From positions 17,695,001 to 17,759,000 of the forward strand of contig JANJXV010000013.1 of the NCBI GenBank assembly GCA_024803745.1: DNA of 64,000 bases. The letters run 5' to 3'. This document shows positions 1 through 10,935 of this stretch, in pieces; the stretch's first letter is position 1; each line of letters begins with the position of its first letter. A program made the position numbers and the translations under genes. The notes under the pieces are model-generated. The model did not search any database, was not told the DNA's origin, and saw only the letters and a program-made list of their open reading frames with translations. The stretch is from Megascapheus bottae. Lineage: Eukaryota; Chordata; Mammalia; Rodentia; Geomyidae.

Positions 1-660
1 GAGGTAAAAATCTCAACCAAACTCCCTTACCTCCTTCTTGCTTCAGTACCTCTGTTCTCTCTGTACTGTTACATGGCATAAGCTCAGGGAGTAATGCTTT
101 CACAAATGCTAAACCCAAGAGATCAGCCATTAACAAAACCCAAAGTCTTACCTCTGGAAATGAGAACTCATTCATCGTTCCAGAAAAACACAAAACCAAC
201 ATGATTCTCCCTTGGGGAAGAACACTGTAATGATACTGGAAATTTGACAATGAACTCAAAACTATTGCTCTGGAGTGGATATTGGGCAACTCAATTCTCA
301 CAAGAAAGCAACTTTTCTTCCAACAGTTGTCCAATTCTCTGGTGGTCAATTTTTCTTGTTTCTATGTTGGTAGATGTTCATATAGAGATCTATAACTTTC
401 TTTAATATTTACAAGATAGCATAATTGAGAAACTGTTTCATAGTGCAGCATTATTTCTAGGTTTACTTTGATATTTATGATTAAGAAATGGTACTGTATC
501 AGGCACTGGTACATGTTTTTGTCCAAGCTATTCTGGATGCTTAGATCTGAGGATTACTAATTGAAATCAGCCTAGGCAAGAATCTCCTGGAGCCCTTATC
601 TCCAATAATCTATCAAGAAAACCTAAAGTGTTGCTGTGACTAGAGTGGGAGAATCTGAGG
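1..660 (-). promoter_or_regulatory. 5'-flanking block of an OR5P gene lying left of the window
   Basis: No gene is present. The segment around 150-420 matches 8571-8900 (5' flank of OR gene 1) and 53275-53560 (5' flank of OR gene 4) in the same orientation, and the reverse complement of 16340-16480 (gene 2). Shared landmarks are the phrase 'ccaattctctggtggtcaa' and a following T-rich stretch. Both genes that carry the block in this orientation are on the minus strand to its left, so I infer another minus-strand OR5P copy or remnant just outside the window. No promoter motif is claimed. Confidence 0.6.
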
Positions 661-678
661 CTTGCACAATGATAGCAC

Positions 679-955
679 TCAAGGCTTTAATTGAAGTTCC
701 AGAGAGAGCAAGAGAGAGAAATAGATAAGCAGACAGAGAGAAAGAGACAGAGAGAGGGTAAGAAGGAGGGAGGGAGAAAGAGAGGAAAAGAGAACGCAGG
801 AGATAAAGTGAGAGAAAAAGAGAGATAATGGATGGAGAGAACAGAGACTAAGCAAGGAAATTAAAAGGAAGGAAAAAAGAGAAAGAAATAGAGGAAGGAA
901 AGAGGAAAAGAAGGAAGGATAGAAGGAGGGAGGAAGGAGGAAGAGAGGGAAGAAA

Positions 956-1009
<54 letters not shown>

Positions 1010-1025
1010 ATCAAAGAAAGAAAGA
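679..1025. repeat. Purine-rich (GA/GAAA) tract
   Basis: About 350 bases are nearly all A and G on the plus strand, ending in a clean (GAAA)n run at about 952-1010. The long minus-strand open frame here is only Ser/Leu/Phe low complexity. This is a microsatellite expansion, not a gene. Confidence 0.9.
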
Positions 1026-1527
1026 TCTGAAAAACTAAACTAAATTTCAGGCATAAATTATTAGCAGTTTTAATTTTTTGGATATGTTCACTGCTAAGTA
1101 TTTTGTATTGATATCTGAAATAATTGGCATCGAAAAATTAAGAACCACATTAGCCTATCAGAATAAATAAATACCTTAAAGTGGTGCCGTCAAATAAAAA
1201 AATTCAGTAACTTCCACAAGAGAAATAATATCTTTGGTCATCTAACACTTTTAGCGTCTGTCTTTCTACCTAATCCAAGACATTGTGTCTTCTTGACATC
1301 TAAAAGAAGAAGGAAAATGTTCCTTTTAGTCTATGTCTTTCTATTCTTTAGATACTAAAACATCTCCAGGAAGGGAAGATGATAGGAGGAAAATATGCTG
1401 TTTCAACCTTTATTTCTTGGCTCTGATTAAAGTGTTTCATATAATTTCCCTGTTGTTTCATGTACCTATACTTTCTCAATCAAAGTTGTAATAACAGAAC
1501 ATTATTCACATTAATGTTTTTAAATAG
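1026..1527. other. AT-rich intergenic DNA, nothing recognised
   Basis: No open frame of note, RNA gene or clear repeat is seen. Part of it may be distal OR5P 5' flank, since it follows the block at 1-660 and resembles the region just before 53910, but the match is weak. Confidence 0.5.
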
Positions 1528-1535
1528 TCTATCAT

Positions 1536-1724
1536 CAGGTGGGGAGTTTGGCTAGTGGTAAAGAGCTTGCCTGGCATGCATATAGACCTAGATTTGATTC
1601 CTCAGTTCATACATAGAAAAAGCCAGAAGTGGTGGATCGAGTGGCAGAGTGATAGCTTTGAGGAAAAAGCCCAAGGACAGTGCTCAGGCCCTGAGTTAAA
1701 GACCCAAGACTGGTGAAAAAAAAA
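1536..1724 (+). mobile_element. ID-like dimeric SINE
   Basis: The left half has the tRNA-like A box (tttggctagtggtaaagagc) and B box (gatttgattcc). A linker 'agccagaagtggtg' follows, then a second tRNA-like half ending 'ctgagttaaagacccaagactgg' and an A tail. It is flanked by an 8-bp TSD, TCTATCAT, at 1528-1535 and 1725-1732. Such elements are copied by the L1 machinery and the tRNA-like half carries an internal RNA polymerase III promoter. Confidence 0.85.
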
Positions 1725-1732
1725 TCTATCAT

Positions 1733-2152
1733 AGACCTTGTGGTTATGGTCCCCCAGAAGGTCCTAATTAATCATGTTCCTTTCATCCAATAATAGTTCT
1801 TGAAAGAATATATTTCTGCATGCTCACAGCTGGCTCTCAGTGAGGTATGGTGCTATGTTCTCCCCCTTAGGGATCCAAGAAAGTCATTGTAAGATCCACC
1901 TAATTCATTGCTATGGACAGCTTTGGAGACTGGACATTAAATCTATTGGCACTGAGCTTCTCCTACTGCCCCTACTAGAGTTCCTTTTTCTTTGTTAATC
2001 TGTGTGCTCTTACCAAAAATTGAGCACAGCTAATCAACTTTCATCTGTGCATCTACCATGCAAAAAATCAGGCAATGTGAGAACATAGTAAAAACAATAG
2101 TAAAATGTGGTAGAGAAAGGCTACATAGAATATTACCACAATAACATAGCAT
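1733..2152. other. Intergenic DNA, nothing recognised
   Basis: About 420 bases with no supportable coding frame or repeat. It lies downstream of OR gene 1, which is on the minus strand. Confidence 0.5.
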
Positions 2153-2655
2153 TGCTGTAAGTAAGCCAGACTCAAAGGAACATAGGCTCAATTGTTTCCC
2201 TCATTTATCATAATCAATAGAAACCTTGGGCTCTCGTAGCAGAGATTTACAATAGAGCATAAGCTAGATATACAAGGCCATATAGGATGAGGCTAATCGA
2301 AAGGACCTCCAGGATATTGAAACAAAAGCCATATAATGAGTGATTGTTGTCCTTAACGTACTATGTTATCTCTCATCTCTTTTGCTGTCCCTTGGTTATC
2401 TCATATTGTTACAGTATTTCACTTTGTTAAATGATATATTGGATATGTATATATATATATATATATATATTGGTATTTGGTTATTTGAAATTGAATAGGG
2501 AAGGGGGAAAACAAAATGGGGGCGGGGGTGGGGGAGAAGGAAATGGGGATCAAGACATGTAAAAGGGTATCAATGTTTGTGAATTAATGCACCTTCTATC
2601 TGACAAATATCATATAACCCTTTTATTAATTACAATAAAAAATATTAAAAAATGA
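2153..2655 (+). mobile_element. L1 lineage B, 5'-truncated (3' UTR only)
   Basis: It begins at 'gtaagtaagccagactcaaagg', the last part of ORF2, and runs through the 3' UTR that recurs throughout the window. It ends 'aacccttttattaattacaataaa' plus an A-rich tail. A (TA)n run sits at 2447-2470. No coding capacity remains. Confidence 0.88.
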
Positions 2656-2877
2656 AACAGTGTATATTCGCAATTTTAGGTTTAAAATCATTTTATTTCA
2701 GTAAATCATCAAGAGACTCTTAATGCTTTTTTCAATTTTAATTTTTAATCTCTATACTTGCTAAAAGCTACCCATTAGACAGATGTACATAAATACGTGT
2801 ACATCTCACTGACAAAATCAGTTAGGGCACACATCAAATGTTATTCTACAAATTCTAAAAAATAAAAAGAAACCTCA
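2656..2877. other. 3' flank of OR gene 1
   Basis: AT-rich DNA immediately downstream of the minus-strand OR stop codon. It must contain the 3' UTR start of OR gene 1. No polyadenylation site is assigned with confidence. Confidence 0.5.
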
Positions 2878-3822
2878 TTAAAAATAGGTTTTCCTACCAA
2901 GCTGTCTCCTCAAAGCCCCCTTAACCTCATTATTCCTGAGGCTGTAGATGAGGGGGTTCAACATGGGGATCACCACCATGTAGAACACAGATATCACCTT
3001 GTTCTGGTCACTGGAGTAGCTGGACTTGGGCAGCACATAGATGAATGTGATGGTCCCATAGAACAGAGTGACAGCGGTGAGGTGGGAGGTACAGGTGGAG
3101 AAGGCCTTGTGGCGGCCCTCGGTGGAGCGCATCTTCAGGATGGTGATGAGGATGTAGATGTAGGACACAGCTATGACAATCACTGTGGACACAATGACTG
3201 AACCAGCTGTGAATGAGGGAACAATTGTGAGGACACTGTGTGCGGAACAGGATATTTCAACTAAAGGAGCAAAATCACAGAAGAAATGATTAACCCTATT
3301 GGGTCCACAGAAAATTAAACTGAAGAAGGAGAGGGTAAAGGAGGAAGCATCAAGAAAACCCCCTATGTAAGCTATTGCAAGTAACTGCACACAAACCTCT
3401 GTAGACATTTTGGTTGAATAGAGCAGTGGGTGGCAGATGGCCATAAAGCGATCATAGGCCATGGCAGCTAGAACAAAGCATTCAACTGACCCAAAGAAAC
3501 CGGCTGACCCAAGCTGGATGCCACATCCTACATAGGAGATTGTATTTCTCTCCACCACAAAATTGACCAGCATGTTGGGTGTGACAGAGGATGAATAGCC
3601 CATGTCAGCAAAAGCTAAATGGCTGAGGAAAAAGTACATGGGGTGGTGGAGCTGAGTGGAGACTCTGATGAGCAGAATTGTGCAGAGATTTCCAGATACA
3701 GTCACCAGGTAGATGCAGAGGATGGTGATGAAGAGGAAAACTCGAAGGACTGGATCATGTGTTAAGCCCAACAGAATGAACTCTGTCACTGCAGTGTGGC
3801 TTCCATTCACCAGAGAATCCAT
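2878..3822 (-). CDS. OR5P: Olfactory receptor, OR5P subfamily (gene 1), intact
   Basis: A 314-residue class II olfactory receptor: a seven-transmembrane GPCR of the olfactory neuron cilia that couples odorant binding to Golf and cAMP. Visible hallmarks are an N-glycosylation sequon NGS at 6-8, GN in TM1 at 44-45, [10 protein letters not shown] at 61-70, the disulfide cysteines C100 and C182, MAYDRF at the end of TM3 (121-126), SY in TM5 (220-221), [10 protein letters not shown] leading into TM6 (239-248) and PMLNPLIY in TM7 (286-293). The ATG is fixed by an in-frame TAG directly before it and by alignment with the other three copies. It is the most divergent of the four in TM4-TM5 and extracellular loop 2 (about 150-215). 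Subfamily assignment comes from recalled similarity to human OR5P2/OR5P3. It could be named differently in a formal OR scheme, but that it is an intact OR is not in doubt. Confidence 0.93.
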   Translation of the reverse strand: MDSLVNGSHTAVTEFILLGLTHDPVLRVFLFITILCIYLVTVSGNLCTILLIRVSTQLHHPMYFFLSHLAFADMGYSSSVTPNMLVNFVVERNTISYVGCGIQLGSAGFFGSVECFVLAAMAYDRFMAICHPLLYSTKMSTEVCVQLLAIAYIGGFLDASSFTLSFFSLIFCGPNRVNHFFCDFAPLVEISCSAHSVLTIVPSFTAGSVIVSTVIVIAVSYIYILITILKMRSTEGRHKAFSTCTSHLTAVTLFYGTITFIYVLPKSSYSSDQNKVISVFYMVVIPMLNPLIYSLRNNEVKGALRRQLGRKTYF

Positions 3823-3853
3823 CTAACAGTGAAGGAGTTACTGCCAAAACTAA

Positions 3854-3860
3854 TCTAGGA
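3854..3860 (-). other. 3' splice site before OR gene 1 coding exon
   Basis: On the minus strand the sequence reads 'ttcatcctag' with the AG at 3856-3855, 32 bases before the ATG. The same motif precedes all four OR genes at 22-32 bases. It fits the known OR structure of an upstream noncoding exon spliced to the coding exon. Confidence 0.7.
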
Positions 3861-4823
3861 TGAATAAATTACATGAAAAGTTTATAAATAAATATGATGA
3901 TACCGTTTTAACACTTACAGAATGTTATTAAAATCAAAGACATTCAAGTACCTGTACTTCTTTTTAAACAATAACGTTTCAATCTGCAATTTAAAAAATT
4001 TTAGCAAACATGCACAAAAGTCCTTATATTGTCTCTTTTTTATGTTTATGTTTCTGATACTATCTGAAGTGGCTTTAAACCCGTATAATAAAAATATAAG
4101 GCAATGGAAATAGCAACAGTGAATTCAGATTGTAATGAGGCAATTAATGTACACAGAGTATTGCTAGAATTTTGATAGTAGCTAATAATTATCTGAGTTT
4201 TTAGTAAGTAGAAAGCATGCAGGTGGGAATAATATACTTACACAAATATTTATAAATGTATGATTCACTAAATTTTACCAAAATATTGATTTCATTATCA
4301 TTGTAGTACTGAATTAGCAGTCAAACAGAATATAAAATATCTAAATAATTACATAGTAAATGATAAATTTGGAAACATGAAGCCCTTTTAGTACAGTATC
4401 TGTGTAATAATGAAATGAAAATAACCATGAAATTCACCTATGTCTATGATAACCACTTCCTTTAGCTTTGAAAATGTTAATGAGTAATATCACATGGATA
4501 TACATGTTTTAAACTCTTCAATTAATTATTTAAGTACTAACAAAAACCCAAAGCAACTGAAATCTAGCATTTTGTATCAGAGTGTCATAATTTGGGTAAT
4601 GCTAGAAAGACAGTGTCTGCTCTTGTTTTATGGCTATGTAAACAGGAATCGTAGTAATGGACTATGACTGTTGATGATATAAGCAGAGCAAGTCAAACAA
4701 AGTAACCCACAATTTGATTGCATAATTACATCTTCTCTGTTTTCACACGATGATCTGCGAATATTACAAGCTATAGAAAGCAATTTTTTCTTAAATAGTA
4801 AATGAAATTAGGCAAGAAAACTA
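3861..4823 (-). promoter_or_regulatory. 5' flank/intron of OR gene 1, proximal part
   Basis: AT-rich and non-coding. Segments match the other OR5P 5' flanks in order, for example 'agagcaagtca' near 4685 against the reverse complement around 16730, and the stretch near 4565-4620 against 53185-53240. The flank is interrupted at 4824 by the L1 stack and resumes at about 8546. The upstream exon and promoter cannot be placed by eye. Confidence 0.6.
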
Positions 4824-4890
4824 TTGCTCACTTAGACAGCACATATACTAAGATTAGCACAGTCACTGTACAAGAATGACACACAAATAC
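4824..4890 (+). pseudogene. U6 snRNA pseudogene, 5' part of a U6-L1 chimera
   Basis: 4824-4850 matches U6 snRNA nucleotides 1-27 (…cagcacatatacta) and 4851-4890 matches about 48-87 (agattagca…caagaatgacacacaaat). U6 nucleotides 28-47 are deleted, about 20 bases. The U6 sequence stops near nucleotide 87 and runs straight into L1 ORF2 sequence in the same orientation, with no poly(A) or TSD between them. The missing internal segment and lost 3' stem exclude a functional U6. It is the product of template joining during L1 reverse transcription. Confidence 0.85.
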
Positions 4891-7800
4891 AAATAATTTA
4901 GTAGAAATGGATGTTTTTTTAAAAAATAAACATAAGCTGCCCACATTGAACCAAGAAGAGAAATATCAACTGAAAAAAACAACTTCATAAACTGAGATAG
5001 CAGAAGTAAGTAATCAGAAACATGCCAACTAAGAAGAGCCCAGGCCCAGATGGTTTCACTGTGAAATTTTATAAGAGTTTTAAAGATGAGTTAATACTTA
5101 CACTCTTGAAGCTCTTCTGAGAAATACAAGCAAAGGGAGCCCCCAATCTCATTATATGAAGCCAATATCACACTCATCCCAAAAGTAGAGAGGAGCCAGC
5201 TAAAAAAGAGAACTACAGACCAATCCTTCTTATGAACACAGACACAAAGCTCCTCAATAAAATATGGCCAACAGAGTTTAGAGGGAAATTTAAAAAATTA
5301 TATACTATGATCAAGTAGGCTTCATCCCAAAGATGCAAGGCTCGTTCAATCTTTGCAAATCAACCAGTGTAATACATCATATTACTAGAGCTAAGGTTAA
5401 GAATCAGATGATAATTTCTCTGGGTGCTGAAAAGGCGTTTGACAAAATGCAGCATCCATTCATGTGGAAAGCACTAGGAAAAATAGGCATAGGAGATACA
5501 TTCTTTTAAATAATTAAAGCCATATATGACAGACTTACAGCCATTATCATACCAAACAGAGAAACACTAGAATCATTTACCTTAAAATCAAGAACGAGAC
5601 AAGTATTCCCACTCTCTCCACATCTCTTCAATATAGTGCTGGAACCCTTGGCCAGAGCAACAAGGCAAGAGAAGAACATCAAACAGGGAAATAAGAAATT
5701 AAATGATCCCTGTTTGCAGAAGACATGATCCTCTACCTGAATGACCCAATAAACTCCATTCCCAAATTCCTAGAACTAATAAACCACTTTGGCAAAGTGG
5801 CAGGATACAAAAATCAACCTTCAAAAGTCAGTATCCTTTCTGTATGCCAACAATACACAAATAGAGGGAGAAACAAGAAAATTACCCCATTTGCAATAGC
5901 CCTCAAATGAATAAAATATTTAGGAATTAACCTAACCAAGGAATCATTTCATGAAAACTATGAAAGTCTAAAGAAAGAAATCAAAGAGGATACCAAGAAA
6001 TGGAAAGACATCCTATGCTCATGGATAGGGAGAACCAACATAATGAAAAGACCTCAATATCAGACCTGAAACTCTGAAATTGCTACACAATAGAATAGAG
6101 AGACATTGGAACTTGTAGGCACAGGCAAAAACTAATTGAACAGAGTCCCAGGGTCACAACAGATTGGAGAGAGGCTAAACAAATGGGACTACCTAAAAGT
6201 AAAATGTTTCTGCACAGACAAAGGCATACCTACTAATGTAGAAAGACAGTCAACCAACTGAGAAAAGATATTTACCAATAATACATAAGACAAATGCTTA
6301 ATATCCAACATATATAGGGAATTCAAGAAACTAATCCCCCCCCACAAACCCAATAAACCAATCGCTAAATGGGCAAGGAAACTAAAGAGAGACTTATCAG
6401 AGGAAGAGATAAAAATGGCAAAGAAACATACAAAAAAATGCTAATCATCCATGGTCATAAGGAAAATGCAAATGAAAACAACCTAAGATACCACATTACC
6501 CTAATCAGAATGGCCAACATTCAGACATCAGACAACATGCAAGCTAGTACAAAGACTCTGGAAGGCAGCTTGGAGGTTCCTGGAAAAATCTAAAAATAGA
6601 CCTTCCCTACGATCTAGCCATACCACTCCTGGGCATCTACCCTGAGCATCATAACCCAGGATATGATAAGGACACCTGCACAGCTATGTTCATCACTGCA
6701 ATATTCACAACAACCAAGCAATGGAAACAACCCAGATGCCCCACAACAGATGAATGGATACAAAAAATGTGGTATACACAATGGAATTATACATAGCCAC
6801 CAGACAATATTAAATAATAGCATTTGCTGGGACGTGGATGACAGTACAGCAAATCATGTTGAGTGAGGTAAGTCAAGACCACAGGAACAAAAGGTGCATG
6901 GTCTCCTTGATATGTGGATATTAGATTCAAACAGTACAAGAGCAATGATTCAATACTTGGGTACTCAAGGTCATTGACTTGAAATTTGAGATATAACTAT
7001 AACTATATAGACATATAAATCTATTATGGGATATATATTCTATAGACATATTGATATACTATATGGATTGATATGTATCTATGACATACAAACTCTTAGC
7101 TTAACTTTAATTTTGCTTTTAAAGTTATGTGCCACAGGTCAAAACTTTCTTAATAAGGACCAAGAATCACAACAAATCAAAGAAAGGCTGGATAAGTGGG
7201 ACTGAATTAAACTGCAGAGCTTTTGTATGGCAAAGGACATAGCTAGTAAATTAAATAGGAAGCCTACAGAGTGGGAGAAGATCTTCACCAAGCAAACAAC
7301 AGACAAAGGCTTCATATCTAAAATATATCAACAACTTAAAAAATTGAATCACTCCAAAACTAAAAGAAACAACCATCCCATTAAAAAATGGGCCAAAGAC
7401 TTAAAGAGTCTTCTCTGAAGAAGAAACAAAAATGGCCTATAGACACATGAAGAAATGCTCAACATCTCTGGTCATAAAAGAAATGCAAATCAAAACAACT
7501 CTAAGATTCCACCTCACTCCAATTAGAATGGCCAGGATCAGGAAATCTAATAACAACAGATGCTGGAGGGGATGTGGCCAGAGGGATCACTACTACACTG
7601 TTGGTGGGAGTGCAAACTCATTCAACCACTATGGAAAGCAGTGTGGCAGTGCCTCAAAAGGCTAAACATAGAACTCCCCTATGACCCAGCAATTCCACTA
7701 CTTGGCATTTACCCAACCATCCAAAACCTAGGGCATACTAAATCCACTAGCACAACAATGTTCATTGCAGCATTATTCACCATAGCAAAGATATGGAACC

Positions 7801-8511
7801 AACCTAGATGTCCCTCAGTTGATGAGTGGATCAACAAGTTGTGGTATTTGTACACAATGGAATTCTATGCTGCTGTCAGAAAAAATGACATCGCCCCATT
7901 TGTTAGGAAATGGAAAGACTTAGAAAAAATCATATTAAGTGAAGTAAGCCAGACTCAAAGGAACTTAGGCTCAATGGTTTCCCTCATTTGTCATAACCAG
8001 TAGAAACCTTGGGCTCTACTAGCAGAGATCTGCAATAGAGCAAAACCTTGATATATAAGGCCATATAGTATGAAGCTAATTGAAAGGACCTCCAGGATAC
8101 TGAAACAAAAGCCATATAATGAGTGATTGTTGTCCTTAATGTACTATGTTATCTTTCATCTCCTTTGCTGTCTCTTGAGTATCTCATATTGTTACAGTAT
8201 CTCACTTTGTTATCTGATATATTGAATTTATTTGTATTTGGTTATTGGAAATTTGATAGGGAAGGGGGAAAACCAAGACCGGGGTGGGTGGTGGGTGGAG
8301 GGGGAGGGTGATGGGTACCAAGACATGTGAAAGGGTATCAATGTATGTGAATTAATGCACTTCTATCTGGCAAATATCATGTAACCCTTTTATTAGTTAC
8401 AATAAAAAATTATAAATTAAATAAATAAATAAATAAAGTTATGTGCCAGTGGTTGCATATAGAGATTCCAATCTTGAATACTTGTTTGATAAACTTGACA
8501 TTTGCAATATG

Positions 8512-8545
<34 letters not shown>

Positions 8546-8548
8546 GTA
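4891..8548 (+). mobile_element. L1 lineage A, truncated, interrupted by a later L1
   Basis: The ORF2 reverse-transcriptase region runs from 4891, matching 24113-24490 and 25690-26560 of the full-length lineage-A copy. A large internal deletion near 6050 jumps from the palm/thumb region to the C-terminal domain, then the 3' UTR follows to 7120. The tail resumes at 8449 after the inserted L1 and ends in (TAA)n at 8517-8544. Many stops and frameshifts break ORF2, for example separate fragments at 5725-5910 and 6369-6593. The 5' end is the U6 piece at 4824. Confidence 0.85.
7135..8434 (+). mobile_element. L1 lineage B, 5'-truncated, nested in lineage-A L1
   Basis: A 1.3-kb copy carrying the ORF2 C-terminal part (frames 7227-7418 and 7560-8003) and the 3' UTR ending 'ttattagttacaataaa'. 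It is bounded by a perfect 14-bp TSD, AAAGTTATGTGCCA, at 7121-7134 and 8435-8448. The TSD sequence is itself the 3' UTR of the older lineage-A L1, which continues unchanged on the other side. ORF2 is frameshifted. Confidence 0.92.
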
Positions 8549-9536
8549 AGAAAATGAATGAAAGTCAAAGGATTACCTCTTAAAAGAAGTCATTCATCTT
8601 TTGGTAGCAGCACAAAGTCACAGTGAATATATAAAGGGAGAACAAATTGTTTTATAATTTTTATTGTCCTTTGGGAATTAATCTCTAAGGAAATTGAGAA
8701 TCCAGCTATGAATTCAAAACCAAAGGTTCTGGAGTAGATTCTGAGCAGTTCAAGTCACACAACCCAACTGGTTCTCCAAGATGGTACCAATTCTCAAATG
8801 ATCAATTTATTCTTTTATTTCTATCTTGGTGCTTATGCACACATCAACAATCTTTCCTTGTATTTCCTCAAGAGAATAATTAAACAAATTGCCTTACAGA
8901 TAAATATTCTTTCACGTTCTCCTTGAAGATTATGATTTGAAAATAGTGCTAAATTTCAAGGACAAACATTAACATTACCTTTAAACATTCAATATATGTT
9001 TGCTTCCAAGTAATTTGTTTTTGCTTTGATGTTTTCTGCTGTTGCTTGCAATGACATCCTATCAGTCAGCACTTCTGAAAATTATCTTTGAGTCATTTTA
9101 CATAGGTGTTGCCATTTAATAAAGCAGTCTATGAATACAAAGCATCTTGATCAATATCACCCCTTTCAGCATTCTCATCCATGTCTCCCTTATCCATCCA
9201 TTTCTTCACACTTCTTAATTTTATGATATATATAGGATTCTTGACATTTTCCCCCTGTTCTCTGCTTCATTATCTATCCCTTTCCCCTTGACTCTACACC
9301 AACACATTCAAGTACCTGCTTTCTGGTGCTTATTTTGTTGAACTTTGTCTTTACCTTTCTAAGAAATTACACTACTGTGTTCTTCTTTCAAAAAATATAT
9401 TTTTGTTTTATTTAAGTAGTTGTACAAATGTGATGCCATTCAACAAAACAGCTTATGAATACCGTATTGATCAATGTCATGCTTTCAACATTCTCACCCA
9501 TCTTTCCCAAATTACTCTTCCCCTCACTTTTCAATT
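8549..9536 (-). promoter_or_regulatory. 5' flank of OR gene 1, distal part, plus unassigned repeat
   Basis: 8571-8960 matches 53275-53690 (5' flank of OR gene 4) and 150-480, so it is the continuation of OR gene 1's 5' flank beyond the L1 stack. 9110-9200 and 9425-9510 resemble one another (cttgatcaatatcac / attgatcaatgtcatgc), suggesting a short duplicated repeat. No gene is present. Confidence 0.6.
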
Positions 9537-9754
9537 GTGGGGCTTGATCTCTGGGCCTGGGCGCTGTCCCTAAGCTCTTCAGCTCAAGGCTACCATCCTG
9601 CCCCTTCAGCCACAGCACCACTTCTTGTTTTCTAGTGGTTAATTGGAGATAAGAGTATTACAGACTTTAGTGCCTGAATGGACTTTGAACCGCAATCCTC
9701 ACATCTCAGCCTCCTGAGTAGCTAGGATTACAGACATAAGTCACCGTGCCTGGC
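9537..9754 (-). mobile_element. Chimeric 7SL/ID SINE
   Basis: Read on the minus strand, the left half carries 'gcctgtaatcctagctactc', like Alu/B1. A linker 'ctccaattaaccactag' follows, then an ID-like half with 'gctgaagagcttagggac'. The two-part structure recurs at 19061, 29206, 49035, 52263 and 55741. Confidence 0.85.
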
Positions 9755-9956
9755 TTTGAGTTCTCTCTTAAATCTACCATATTTCAGTTAATACATTTAT
9801 ATATATTTGCATACTACCCAATGCATTTAATTCCATCCATTGTCTCTCTGGACCTGACTTACTTCAAACTACCCTGAGAGCATAAATGCTCATTTTTCTC
9901 ATACTACCTTCATCATATTATTGTATTATATCATATAGCTACTTATACAAACCTAT
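9755..9956. repeat. Unnamed segment present three times in the window
   Basis: This stretch (gagttctctcttaaatctac … cttcatcatattattgtatt) matches 31490-31720 and 44275-44465. At the other two sites it lies at equivalent positions in the OR 3' flanks. It is non-coding and is either part of the duplicated OR unit or an old repeat I cannot name. Confidence 0.6.
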
Positions 9957-10935
9957 GAAAATCAGTAGCCTTTCTGTATGCCAACTAAGTACAAGCAGAA
10001 AGGGAAATCATGAAAACAACCCTACTTGCAATATCCTCAAAAAAATACCTAGAAATTAATCTAAGATGTAAAATCTCTTTATAGTGAAAACTATAAAAAT
10101 CTTAAGAAAGAAATAAAAAAGACACCTTTATTCATCACTCTTATAATAAAGTAAATTTTTAAAAGAAAAGCAAATCAAAGAGAACACCAGGAAATAGAAA
10201 AACCGTCCATGTTCATGGATAGGTAGAATCAATATTGTGAAAATGGCCATACTACCAAAAAGGAGATACAAGTTAAACTCTATCCATATCAAAATCCAAT
10301 GATGTTCTTTACTGAGATAGAAAAAGAGAATCTAAATATTCATATAAAACAAGAGGCATGAAATGGACAAAACAATTCTAGGCAAAAAAGTAATCAATGT
10401 GTGTGGCATTACTGTCAGATTTCAGATTTCAAACTCTACTTCAGAACCAACTTAACAAAAACAACTTGGTATTGGCATAAAAATTGACCAAAAAATCAAT
10501 GGAATAGATTAGAGGACCCAGAAATAGAACGACATACTTATAGTCAGCTGATATTTGACAAAGGAGAAGAAGATATAAAGTGGAAAAACATAGCCTCTTC
10601 TATAATTTGTGCTGGGAAAAACTTGACAGCCATATTCAGAAAACTGAAAGAGGATCCTTGCTTGGTATCATGCATGTCACCATAGCAATTTGAAGCGAAT
10701 CAAAGATCTCAATACAGACCTGAAATCTGAAATTACAAGGGGTACAACAGATAGAAGAGATGCTCAACAAGTGGAATTAGAGTACATTATAATAAAGTCT
10801 CTGCACAGGTAAGGACATTGCTACTAAAGTAGGAAGATAGCCAATGAATTTGGAAAACAGTTTTACAAACAATACATCCATTACACAAAAGCCTAATATC
10901 TGGTATATACAAGGGGTTCAAGAAACAAACCACTC

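Noticed and set aside
679..1014. 111-residue minus-strand open frame
   Set aside because: Pure Ser/Leu/Phe low complexity from a purine-rich microsatellite.
1536..1724. tRNA gene in the SINE left halves
   Set aside because: A and B box-like sequences are present, but the whole cloverleaf is not, and the unit is dimeric with an A tail and TSD.
4824..4890. Functional U6 snRNA gene
   Set aside because: Internal deletion of about 20 bases, missing 3' end and no recognisable snRNA promoter upstream.
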